Assembly: GCA_027257055.1 (NCBI GenBank) | Contig: JAPVLO010000039.1 | Coordinates: 4,494,501 to 4,558,500, forward strand | Source: Cephalopachus bancanus | Lineage: Eukaryota > Chordata > Mammalia > Primates > Tarsiidae | DNA length: 64,000 nucleotides | Reading direction: 5' to 3' | In this document: piece by piece, positions 32,392 to 42,260 of the stretch | How positions within the stretch are numbered: position 1 is the first letter of the stretch | How the letters are laid out: every line of letters begins with the position of its first letter | Notes under the pieces: model-generated | Databases searched by the model: none | What the model saw: the letters and a program-made list of their open reading frames with translations, nothing else | What the model was told of the DNA's origin: nothing | Translations under genes and position numbers: made by a program

Positions 32392-32832
32392 GATACAGTT
32401 TGGATGTTTGCCCCCTCAAATCTCATGCTGAAATAGGATCCCCAGCATCGGGGATGGGGCCTAGTGGGGGTGAATGGATCATGGGCGGATCCTCACCAAG
32501 GGCGTGGTGCTGTTCTCACAGTGATGAATTCTCCCCATGCTGAGTTCTCACAGTGATGAGTTCTCACTCCATTAGTTGACACAAGAGCTGGTTGTCTGAA
32601 GGAGCTGGCACCCCTCCCGCTCTCTTTCCCCCCTCCCACCACATGACAGGCCTGCTCCGCTGTCCCCTTCCACCATGACTATGAGCTTCCTGAGGCCACA
32701 CACCAGAAGCAGATGCCAGCACCATTCCATACAGCCTACAGAAACCTCTTTTCATGAGCCAAGAAACCTCTTTTCTTGACAAATTATCCCCCCTCAGATA
32801 CTTCTTTACAGCAACACAAAACAAACGTATGG
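32392..32832 (+). mobile_element. MST/THE1-type MaLR LTR
   Basis: 'cagtttggatgtttgccccc', 'caaatctcatgctgaaatag', 'tgaatggatcatgggcggat', 'ccttccaccatgactatgag' and 'cagatacttctttacagcaa' follow the MST/THE1 LTR. An internal 32-bp direct duplication ('ttctcacagtgatga' at 32513 and 32545) lies near the middle. No internal region is attached. Confidence 0.85.
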
Positions 32833-33224
32833 GGGGCAGGCATGGTGGCCTCCCAGGGGTGGAGCATGAAGCCCTGCAGGGACCAAGGCTGTGAAAGACA
32901 GATAGGAACCAGAGGCTCCAAGGGTCTCCCAGGCTACCTGGGCCCAAGGTACCACAAAATGTTCTGATCATAGGGGTGCGATGTTCCTCCTTCAGAAATC
33001 TGGATGCTGAGAGACAGAAGGTGGGCTGAGAAGCCCACAGGCCCAGATCATGGACCTTGAATGGTCACAGGTCACATATATTTCCACCATGCCTTGGAGA
33101 CTTCCTTCTCTGAGGCAACAAAATCAAAATTACTCCTTCATGCATGGTCCAACTAGAGGATATAACATAATCAAATTATGTACATTTTTATAATCTCAGA
33201 GTGGTGGAGAGGATTGTTCTAATT
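32833..33224. other. Unique sequence, no gene recognised
   Basis: About 390 bp of unremarkable sequence before the tandem Alus. Confidence 0.4.
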
Positions 33225-33240
33225 AAGACCCCCAAAACCA

Positions 33241-33489
33241 GCCGGGCTCAGTGCCTCAGCCTGCAATCCCGCGCCTTTGGGAGGCTGAGGTGAGTGGATT
33301 GCCTGAGCCGCAGACCTCATCTCTACAGTAAATCTAAAAATCAGCCGGGCGTGGTAGCGCATGCCTGTAATTCCAGCTACTCAGAAGGCTGAGGCGGAAG
33401 GATCGCCGGAGCCCAGCAGGTCGAGGCTGCGGTGGCCGGGAGCGGCCACTGCACTCCAGTCTGGGCGACTGAGTGAGACTCCAACTCAA
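33241..33489 (+). mobile_element. Young Alu, first of a tandem pair
   Basis: It has 'gccgggctcagtgcctcagc' and then an internal deletion that removes most of the B-box stem region ('gcctgagccgcagacctcat'). The right-arm hairpin is intact at 33427-33450. Upstream flank: aagacccccaaaacca at 33225-33240. Confidence 0.95.
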
Positions 33490-33504
33490 AAAAAATGTTG
33501 TTTG

Positions 33505-33760
33505 TCAGGCAGGCTCAGCCTGTAATCCCAGCACTTTGGGAGGCTGAGGTGAATGGATTGCCTAAGCCCACGGGTTCGAGACCCACCTGGGCAGCAAGAC
33601 CTCATCTCTACAATAAATCAAAAAATCAGCCAGGCATGGTAGTGCATGCCTGTAATTCCAGCTACTCGGAAGGCTGAGGCGGAAGGATCACCGGAGCCCA
33701 GCAGGTCGAGGCTGCTCCAGTTTGGGTGACAGAGTGAGACTCCAACTCAAAAAAAAAAAA
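33505..33760 (+). mobile_element. Young Alu, second of a tandem pair, right-arm hairpin deleted
   Basis: 'ggcaggctcagcctgtaatc' opens it. The right arm reads 'gcaggtcgaggctgctccag', so about 24 bp that form the hairpin in other copies are missing. Downstream flank aagaccccaaaacca (33761-33775) matches the flank upstream of the first Alu. Confidence 0.95.
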
Positions 33761-33775
33761 AAGACCCCAAAACCA

Positions 33776-34712
33776 AAGCCTTTTGGAAAAAGATTTAAAA
33801 TTTTGTCTACATATACTTTTATGCATAAAAAATACCATAACCAAGGTAGAAGACAAAGGGCAATATGAAAAATGATAACCCACTGAGCAAAGGGGTAACT
33901 TCCCTCATATATAAAGAGCCTATTCAAGTAAATAAGAAACACACGAGAAGCCAACTAAAAAAACAAACAAAGGAAATGCACAGGAAAATTCATGAGCGAA
34001 ACAGACATGCAAATACCTCAGTATGGACTCTGTAGCAACTTGGATGGACTTGGAGTCTATAGTACTGAGTGATCTATCACAGAAGCAAAGAACTAAGTAC
34101 CACATCTTCTCACTCATAAGCAGACCTTGAACAATTATAACACTATAAGAAAGGGATTGGCAGTGGTGGGAAACTGCCAGGGGAGGGAGGGGGGCACACC
34201 TCATCAACAAGGGTACCTGCATAATAACCATTTGTATACCTAACCCTGAATTGCACACCACATCTTCAAAATAGAAATTTTTTTTTAAAAAAGAAATCCT
34301 CATAGTCAAGATTTCAGTCATATTAAAAGAAATGCAAATTAAGATAATATATTATTTTTTACTGAGATTGGCAAAGGTGAAAATTGAGTAACATATGGAA
34401 GTCATAAGAGTAGGAAAACATGCATTCCTGGGCATCCATGTGGATTTATACATTAGTCAACATTTTAAAGGCTAATCCTATTTGTACTAGTAATTCCATG
34501 TTTTGAAATGTTCAAGATTTAAATGTTTGCACGTGTGTAGAATTATCTATACCAAGAATACTCATTGAAGCAGTTTTTTTCATTACAAAATACTGGGAAC
34601 AACATAAGTTTTATTTTTCAGAGGCCAAGTAAATAAGTTATGATGAATCCAGACACCTCCAGTAAAAAAACTAGAAAGATCTATATGGGATGATAGAAAA
34701 AAACAGTAAGAT
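33776..34712 (+). mobile_element. Old L1M, split by a younger L1 end
   Basis: 33776-34020 ('acccactgagcaaaggggta', 'gagcctattcaagtaaataa') and 34286-34712 ('gaaatgcaaattaagataat', 'tactgagattggcaaaggtg', 'atactgggaacaacataagt') are parts of an old L1 ORF2 region. All frames are broken. The segment between is a separate L1 3' end. Confidence 0.7.
34021..34285 (+). mobile_element. L1 3' UTR end, type A (possibly lineage-specific)
   Basis: 'caacttggatggacttggag' and 'tcttctcactcataagcaga' mark the L1 ORF2/3' UTR boundary. The terminal part 'cacacctcatcaacaagggt' then 'catttgtatacctaaccctg' is shared, in reverse, by 53815-53910. It differs from anthropoid L1PA ends that I know. Confidence 0.75.
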
Positions 34713-34727
34713 GGTATGTATAGTTTT

Positions 34728-35052
34728 TGTTTTTGTTTTTTGGTGTTTTGTTTTTTGTTTTTTTTTTTGAGTTGGAGTCTCACTCCATTGCCCAGGCTGG
34801 AGTGCGGAGGCACGTTCATGGCCACCCCAGCATTGACCTGCTGGGCTCCAGCAATCCTTCCGCCTCAGCCTTCCAAGTAGTCGGAACTATAGGTGCACAC
34901 TACCATGCCCAGCTAATTTTTTTTATTTTTATTGTAGAGACGAGGTCTCACCATGTTGCCCAGGCTGGTCTCGAACCTGCAGGCTCAGGCAATCTTCTTG
35001 CCTCGGCCTCCCAAAGTGATGGAATTACAGACCTGAGCCATTGCACCCGGCC
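34728..35052 (-). mobile_element. Alu, young/intermediate type, antisense, with target-site duplication
   Basis: Flanks ggtatgtatagtttt (34713-34727) and ggtatatatagtttt (35053-35067) differ at one base. The T-rich start is long. Minus strand: 'gcctgcaggttcgagaccag'; the stem is 4 of 5. Confidence 0.96.
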
Positions 35053-35084
35053 GGTATATATAGTTTTAAGAATATATAAAGGGG

Positions 35085-35600
35085 GTCTGAGAATTAAGTC
35101 TGTGACCTCATCCTAGAAAAGCGCTCCATACCTCATTGCTGAATATCACTACGGCCACCTTCAAAGTATTCCCCTTGGGAAGCTATGCACGAACATCAGT
35201 GCCCAGTCCACCCGTCAAAGCAATTTTGGAACTCTTTTTCTGGAATGGCCATCAGAGCCTTAGTCATATTACCCTTGATGTCCTGAATGTCATCAAATGT
35301 CTTCCTTTCAATATTTCCTTTATCTTCAGGTAAAGAAAAAAGTCATCGGGAACCAGATCAGGTGAGTAGGGAGGGTGTTCTGATATAGTTATTTGTACAG
35401 TGCTGCCAACGTAAGCACACAGTGGTAAGTTCATGAAATTAATTGTCACACCTCAACAAATAACAGTGACAGCTCTGATGGCCATTCCAGGAAAACGAGT
35501 TCCAAAACTGCTTTGACAGGTGGACTAGGCACTGGCATTGGTGTATAGCTTCCCAAGGAGAGTACTTCGAAGGTGACTGTAGTGATATTCAGCAATCCAT
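35085..35600. mobile_element. Mariner transposon remnants arranged as an inverted repeat
   Basis: Arms at 35136-35258 and 35472-35595 are reverse complements with about 14 mismatches and one indel (near 88% identity), separated by 213 bp. Both arms encode the C-terminal tail of a mariner transposase, with IASQGEYFEG visible on the minus strand in the left arm and on the plus strand in the right arm. The part next to the left arm (about 35264-35380, minus strand) adds HPPYSPDLVPDDFF, the block around the last catalytic Asp. Frames are broken by stops. Confidence 0.85.
35264..35449 (-). pseudogene. Mariner transposase C-terminal fragment
   Basis: The minus-strand frame carries EHPPYSPDLVPDDFFLYLKI and KEILKGRHLMTF, the mariner family pattern HPPYSPDLAPxDFFLFPxLK-x-LKG. 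The first half of the frame, before the EHPPYS block, does not look like transposase. The catalytic domain's first two Asp are absent, so it cannot be active. The family continues into the left inverted-repeat arm. Confidence 0.8.
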
Positions 35601-36480
35601 GAACCTAATTGTTGAATGTAGTATGCATTTCTAGTATATGCACTGAAATCTCCAGAAGATAGGCAAGAGACTGGCTTTAGAAAAAAATAGCTGATTTTGG
35701 AGAGTAGAACTAGTTGGCTGAGTAGGATAAGGTAAGAGAAAACTAATTTTACTTTTCTGACTCTCAAGTTTTGTACTCTGGATATGTATTACTGACTAAA
35801 AAATTTTATTCTACATGAAACTTTTTATATTGATTTTGAAAAGAAAATAATCTCAGGGGAAAACACATGGTGACACTAGAAACAACCCTTTGGGTAGAGA
35901 TTCATACCTTGACATTTTGGGAAAGAAAAATTTAGCTTGCATAACGTGGCAAATGACTTGGGGTCATTTTGGAGGACAAAAGTCCTGTCAATGTGATCTG
36001 AATACAGAAATGTTGGCATTTGGAGAATATTTTAACGGATTTTACCCAGCAATGTATATAAGTGACATATAAGCTACCAGCCCCCATCATGTTCCCAGGG
36101 CAGACAGTACTAATTGATCGCTGCCTTTTACTGCTGAGATAGATGCACTCTCAGAATCCAACCCAGCACACCTGACAACTTGGAAAATGCTACCAATCTG
36201 TGTGAGCTGACACGCAAGCTAACATCAAACCCTGTCATCCCTGAGCAGAAGGGGTGGAGGGGGAACCACAGGGCAAAGCCCAGGAATCTAGAAGCAGGGT
36301 CTCCGGTCCCATGGTTCCGCCTGGCCCAGAATGTGAGCCCCCCACAGCCAACCTGCCACCACCCCATTCTTCCACCATGCCCCACATCGAGGCAGCAAGG
36401 AAGCCAACTTCCTGAGGCCCATTTTCAAGCCACCTGGGTCTTGCCTGCCTGTCCTGAATCAAACCACCCCAGCCCTTCCG
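35601..36480. other. Unique sequence, no gene recognised
   Basis: AT-rich to 36060, then more balanced. The 137-codon plus-strand frame at 36180-36593 is Pro/Ser-rich and has no recognised domain. Confidence 0.4.
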
Positions 36481-36950
36481 AGGAAATGCCGATTAACCTC
36501 CAGCAAGGAACTCCGGCTGCACTCGCTCCCCCAATTTGGAGAATTCCATGTAAATGTCAGATTAAGCTCTTTAGTCCTCTGCTTTTAAAATGAGAGATAA
36601 AATTTAGCTTCTTCTTCCCAGATGTTAAAATCTCTGCTTCTCCCCGGGGCAAAGAAATCGATGCAAGTAAGCTCCGTTGTTGGTTGTTTTTTTTTCCCCT
36701 CCTTGGAACACTACCACTTCCAGCAATTTATTTGACTGACTATGCCTTCTATTACCATGTAAATTGTTTCAGACTGCAGGAAAAAAAAAAGTATTAATCT
36801 CCTCTCAGTAAGTCATAAAATAAAGAAATCAATTTCAAGGTCAATTTAGCCCAAATAACACCTGCTGCCCTTTTATGTAACATGCAGACTCCTCTGAAAC
36901 ACCAGGCTGTTGTCTAAGACATCAAGATGCAGTGACGGAAAACCCGGTTT
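36481..36950. other. Repeat-free AT-rich block, possible developmental enhancer
   Basis: No repeat and no coding frame. Clusters of AT cores: 'gtaaatgtcagattaagctc', 'agcaatttatttgactgact', 'aaagtattaatctcctctca', 'aatttagcccaaataacacc'. The absence of repeats in a repeat-dense window suggests constraint. This is inference. Confidence 0.35.
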
Positions 36951-37089
36951 CACATCAGTCAGAGCAGCCAGGGGAGACCCTGGCCCCTTGGTCCAGAGGC
37001 CCCAGGTCTGAGTCTGGGATAGACAGAGTTAACACGACCCAGCAAAATGACTCTCTACAGGCCATGGCAGGGGAGTAGGAGAGCTATAC

Positions 37090-37235
37090 CGGGGGTCAGG
37101 TAGAGTTGAGTTCAAGGCATGAGCCTGGCTGGAGGGCTGTGTGACTTTGGGAAAGTTACTTAACCTGTCTGGGCCTGAGTCTTCACCTGTAAAATTACTT
37201 AAAATAAAACGAGGGCTAGGTGATCTCACAGCACA
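37090..37235 (+). repeat. MIR SINE
   Basis: 'gagggctgtgtgactttggg', 'aaagttacttaacctgtctg' and 'gagtcttcacctgtaaaatt' form a clear MIR core. Confidence 0.85.
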
Positions 37236-37339
37236 TTTCTACGTAGTCTGCTGTGGACTTTGCCAAAGGTTGGATACCCTGAAGAGCTGGCCTAGAAAGA
37301 CACTTTTATGAAGCTACCTCTCATCAACAGTAGTGAGTA

Positions 37340-37735
<396 letters not shown>

Positions 37736-37739
37736 TTGG

Positions 37740-38670
37740 GCAGGTGATCACAGCACACACTACACTTCCTCATACCAAGCCTGCGAGTGAACGCAGGCCC
37801 TTCCACAGCACTCCCGTGTTCCCTCCACTACCACCCACAGACCACTAGAGAGACGTGGCCAATACAGCAGAGCCAACAACTTCTCAGGGTGGATCCAGGA
37901 CCCAGGAAATGGGGAAGTCTGTCTTCTCGACATCCCCCAGAAGGACCCAACTTTTCCCCACCCTGCTCATGCCCACTGTCTGGGTGCCGCCTTGCCTGGC
38001 ATCAGCCCTTCCTGGCGGGACATTATTTCAGTTACACCCAGAAGGTTCTCCAGGTGCCTTGAGAAGGCTGTGACATCCAGGCAGCCCCAAGCCATCCTCA
38101 GCTCCTCTTGGTTTCTGCAAAACCTGACCATATTTCCCCCTGCCCATCTAGCGAGCTGGGGAGCTATCCCCCTCAACTGTGAAACGGCTGTCCTGGTGGA
38201 CTCCCCGATGTTAATGTCTGAATAGGGCTCACGTTCAAAGCAGTGGCCTCCAAAAAAAGGCCTCCTTGACTCCATCCTCCCCACCCCCACCCATCGCTCT
38301 TGGTTACTCTACAGCTAGAGGAATCATTGTCAAGTGCAAGTTCATGTTTCTCCCGTTTAAGGGCACTCTCCGTCTGTAGAGGGTTGTCCTTTGTTCTCAG
38401 GGGGATGTGCTGAGGACTGTAGTCCTTAAACGTGCCACTCGATCACAGACACAGAGCAGACCATGCCTGACAACATCAACCCTGGTGCTGCTACGGGGGA
38501 AGCATCTGGACTTCCTGGGATGTCAAACTAGAAAGGCTGGCTATCGTGAGCTGAGCATGTACTGTGTGCTTCAGTTCACAATCCCATGGCTGAGGAGGGG
38601 CAGAAGCAGAAAGCAGATCCGGGCTCTGTGCTAAATCTCAGTGAATTCTCAGTCACAGTCACTAACAAAA
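37740..38670. other. Mostly unique sequence, no gene recognised
   Basis: 38255-38390 may be decayed L2 ('ggcctccttgactccatcct', 'ttgtcaagtgcaagttcatg'). 38545-38660 may be antisense MIR. Several overlapping frames of 70-110 codons exist without domains. Confidence 0.4.
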
Positions 38671-39960
38671 AGGTTTGTTGAGATGAAATTCACATATGAT
38701 CCTCCCATTTAAAGTGCACAATTCAATGGTTTTCAGTCTGCTCACAGACATGTGCAACCATCCCTGCATTTTTAGAATATCCTCATCACCCCAAAGGGAA
38801 ATCCCACACCCTTTAGCCACCACATCTCTCCCCCGTTCCTCCTCCCACAGCCCTCAGCCATTACCAACCTTCTGTCTATGAATTCGCCTACTCTGGACAT
38901 TTCATATGAATGACATTTCATATAAATGCCAGTCATCTGTGCCTGGCTTCTTTCACTTAGCATGCATTCAAGGTTCATCCACGTAGCGTGCATGAGTAAA
39001 TTCATTTGGGGGGAGAGGCAGGATCTCCCTATGCTGCCCTGACGGGAGTGCAACAGCTATTCCCAGGCACCATTCCACCACTGGTCAGCATGGGAGTTTT
39101 GGCCTGCCCTATTTCTGACCTGAGCCAGTTCAGTCCTTCTTAGGTGACCTAGTGGTCCCCTACTCCCAGGAGGTCACCACATCGATGCCAAACTTAGTGA
39201 AGACACACAATCAGCATAGCACACTACAGCCCAGAACTCCTGGGTCCAGCAATCCTCCCGCCTCGGCCTCCCTAGTAGCTGGGACTACAGGCATGTGCCA
39301 CCACATCTGGTTTCCATTTCTTCTTATGGCTGAAAATCTCTCATGGTGCGGACCACCTCTTACTTATCTCCTCATCTGCTGGTGGACATTTGGATTATTC
39401 TTCCCTTTTGGCTGTGGTAAATGATGCTGCCATGAACCTCCCTGCACACGTTTCCATGTGGACACATGTTGACACTTCTCCTGGGTATGTACCAGGAAGA
39501 GGAATCCCTGACTCACAGGGCAACTCTCTGCTGCACATCTGAGGAGCTAGGAGGCTGTTTTCCCAAGTGCCTGCCACATTTTCATTGCCAACAGCTGCGC
39601 ATGCAGGCTCTGATTTCTCCCCATCCTCATCAGCACTTGCTAGGATCCGGCTCTTTGATTCTAGCCATCCCAGTGGGTGTGAAGTGGTATTTCCTGGCAG
39701 TCTCAAATTGCATTCTCCTGATGACTAACGATGTCGAGCATCTTTTCATGAGCTTGTTGGCCATCTGATTATCTTCAGAGAAATGTCTGTTCAGATATGT
39801 TGCCCACTTTTTAACTAGGTTCTCTTTGTATTATGGAATTCTAACAGTGCTTTTATATATTCTAGATGCAAATCTCTGATGGATACACAATTCGTAAGTA
39901 TTTTGTCCCATTCTGGGAGTCATCCAGTTGCTTTTGAACAGGTCTTATACTAAAGCAGCT
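38671..39960 (-). mobile_element. Long antisense L1M, split by a 7SL pseudogene
   Basis: 'gaaattcacatatgatcctc', 'atcctcatcaccccaaaggg', 'ctggcttctttcacttagca' before the insert, and 'tcctcatctgctggtggaca', 'catgttgacacttctcctgg', 'cctcatcagcacttgctagg', 'cttttcatgagcttgttggc', 'cagatatgttgcccactttt' after it. About 990 bp of old L1 3' region. Confidence 0.88.
39014..39311 (-). pseudogene. RN7SL pseudogene: 7SL (SRP) RNA pseudogene, near full length
   Basis: Read on the minus strand it follows 7SL RNA from its 5' end ('gtagtcccagctactagg') through the S domain, which Alu elements lack: 'tagtgtgctatgctgattgt', 'catcgatgtggtgacctcct', 'gaccactaggtcacctaaga', 'ggtcagaaatagggcaggcc', 'ccagtggtggaatggtgcct', and on to the Alu-domain 3' end. 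Length of about 298 bp compares with about 300 for functional 7SL. Scattered substitutions and its location inside an L1 fragment mark it as a retrocopy. A short possible target duplication is attcattt / ttccattt. Confidence 0.92.
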
Positions 39961-40189
39961 GTCAGTGGCTCCTGTCGGTGGGTCCTATCAGCTGCAGGTA
40001 AGTCACCCATGGGGCAGGTCACAGCCTGCTTTCAGAGCTTTACATACCCTGGTACCCTCTGGGGGCTGTGATCCAGGCTTTGTCCTACTTGATTCCCTTT
40101 CAGGACGGACCCTGGGAAGGGTGGCCAGGGAGTCCAGGAAGGCCGGGTGCCACTGCAATTCAGCCAAGAGTGTTTGGGAACCTGCTAGG
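39961..40189. other. Unique sequence, no gene recognised
   Basis: Short unique block between the antisense L1 and a MIR. Confidence 0.4.
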
Positions 40190-40390
40190 TGCCAGGCGGC
40201 AGGGCAGAGTGGCTAAGAGTGAAAGCTGTTCAAGGGTACTACCCTGGTCTGAGCCTTGTCAGTGCTACCTTGCCTCTCACTTTTTTCATCCATAAAATGA
40301 GAGGTGGTGATAGTAAAAGGATTTACTTGAGTCTATAGGTAAATGAAATACCACACAAAAAGCACTTAGCGTGAGTTCTAGCACAGTCTA
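40190..40390 (+). repeat. MIR SINE
   Basis: 'ctcacttttttcatccataa', 'aatgagaggtggtgatagta' and 'aaaagcacttagcgtgagtt' are MIR, near complete. Confidence 0.8.
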
Positions 40391-40459
40391 AGCCAGGGGT
40401 CTCCAAATCTGTCCTTGTATGATCATTGCCCAGAGTGCTTTAAAAACATATACTCATGG

Positions 40460-40682
40460 TGTCTTTCCCTAAGCATGATGTTTTTAAGGTTTATCCACGT
40501 CATAGCATCACGCACATCATTCTTTAATAGCTGAAGACCCTCCACTGTGTGGACAGCCCACATTTTGCTTAACCCCTCATCTGCTGATGGATATGTGGGC
40601 TGTTTTCATCTTTTGGCTGTAGTCCACAATGCTGCCATGAGCACTCCCATACACCTTTTCATGTGGGCACGTTTCATGTTAT
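40460..40682 (-). mobile_element. L1M fragment, antisense
   Basis: 'ttaaggtttatccacgtcat', 'acccctcatctgctgatgga' and 'acaatgctgccatgagcact' parallel the antisense L1 at 39320-39460. It is probably a separate copy of a related old L1, ending at the LTR. Confidence 0.78.
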
Positions 40683-41045
40683 CTGGGTGGCCTAAAAGAA
40701 CAGAAGTGCGTTGTCTCACAGTGCCGGAGGTCCAAGGTCTGATGTCAGGATTGGTTCCTTCCGGGGCCCCTGTGGGAGTCCACCCTGTGCCCCTCTCTAG
40801 CTTCTGGCGGCTGCCACAGTCCTGGGGGGCCTTGGTTTGTTGATGTATCGCCCCTGTCTCTGTCTCTATGGCTTTTGCTATGTGTGTCTCTGTGTCTTCT
40901 CCTTTTTTGTCTCTTTTAAGGACACTGGTCATTGGATTGAGGGCAAGATAATCCCATCTTGAGATCCTTAAGTTAGTTACATCAGTAAAGACCCTGTTTC
41001 CAAATGAGATCGCTACTGGGAGGCACTACTCAACCCACCACAGCA
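40683..41045 (-). mobile_element. MLT1-type MaLR LTR, antisense
   Basis: 'tggcctaaaagaacagaagt', 'ctcacagtgccggaggtcca', 'ttttaaggacactggtcatt' and 'gtttccaaatgagatcgcta' are the reverse of an MLT1 LTR. Confidence 0.82.
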
Positions 41046-41510
41046 CTCAAACCGACACCAGGCTCCGCCAACCTGAATCACGTCAAATTCCAGCAGTGAA
41101 GCCTTGTAATCCATGAATCTGCCCAGGTGATGACCGTGTACATCACACCTTGGGTAAACATTATGGGGTCCTGGTGTGAAGTGGCTTGTGGCAGGTCAGG
41201 GTCACCCCCAAAAGGTAACCTAATAGGCCTCTAAACATGCTCCCCACAGAGGGGTGAGTGAGTCAATACAAAGAAAAAACAGTTCCATGCAGAAGGTAGC
41301 CCCAGACCCAGAACAGTGCCAGTGTCTATGGGTTTCAAAATTCCAACAGAGCCAAAGGGGAGAAACACCCCAGGTGTCCATCACAGCATGAGTGGGTCAA
41401 AAAATGTGGTTCCTTCACACAATGGAATATCGTTCAACCTTAAAAAGGAGGCCCTGATTCATGCTACAGCGTGGCAGACCTTGAAAACATGCTACCTGAA
41501 AGACTCCAAC

Positions 41511-41778
41511 TGGCTGGCAAGGTGGCCACACCTGTAATCCTAACACTTTGGAAGGCCAAAGCAAGAGGATTGCCTGAGCCCACAAGTCTGAGACCAGCTT
41601 GGGCAACATAGCAAGACCCTGTCTCTAGAAAAAATAGAAAAATTAGCCAGGCATGGTGGCATGTGCCTACAGTCCCAGCTACTTGGGAGACTGAGGTGAG
41701 AGGATCACCCAGGCCCAGAGACTGAGCCATGACCAATCATGCTTTCCAACCTGGGTGACAGAGTAAGAATCCAATTCA
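41511..41778 (+). mobile_element. Alu (older type)
   Basis: 'ctggcaaggtggccacacct' to 'tgggtgacagagtaagaatc'. The right arm has a rearranged segment ('cagagactgagccatgacca'). The diverged flanks gaaagactccaac / gaggcagccaatc look like an old target-site duplication. Confidence 0.92.
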
Positions 41779-41780
41779 AG

Positions 41781-41880
41781 GGAGATATCAAGGGAAGGAG
41801 GAGGGGGGAGGAGGGAGGAGGGAGGGAGCGAGGAGGAGGGAAGGAAGGAAGAGGGAGGGAGAGAGGGAGAGAGGGAGGCA
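41781..41880. repeat. Polypurine tract grown from an Alu tail
   Basis: (gga)n and (ggga)n, about 100 bp, in the position where the A tail of the preceding Alu should be. Confidence 0.94.
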
Positions 41881-42260
41881 GCCAATCACAAAGCCCTACA
41901 TATTGCATGTGTCTATTGACTTGACGTGTCCAGAAGAGGCAAACTTTGACAGACAGAAAGCAGATTCACGACTTCCAGGGATGGGAAGGGGGAGGAAAGA
42001 ATGGGGGTAACTGTGTAATGGATGCAGGGATTTATCTGGGGAGATGAAAATGTTTTGGAAGAAGACAGAGGTGATGGCTGCACAACACTGGGTACATATT
42101 AAGTGCCACCGAATCGTTTGTTTCAAAATGGTTAATTTTATGTGATGTGAATTCCACCTCAATTTTTTTAAGGGTGAGCACAAAAAAAGAGAGATAGACA
42201 AAATGCTTAATTTTATGTGGTGTGAATTCTACCTCAATTTTTTTTTAAGACAGAAAAAAA

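Larger units (their letters stand above)
41330..42250 (+). mobile_element. L1M 3' end, split by an Alu and ending in a duplicated tail
   Basis: 41330-41510 ('accccaggtgtccatcacag', 'acaatggaatatcgttcaac') continues at 41885 ('gccaatcacaaagccctaca', 'acttccagggatgggaaggg'). The terminal segment occurs twice, at 42125-42169 and 42200-42246. Confidence 0.82.

Noticed and set aside
35085..35600. Ordinary MITE with terminal inverted repeats
   Set aside because: The paired arms encode the transposase C-terminal tail and not transposon termini.
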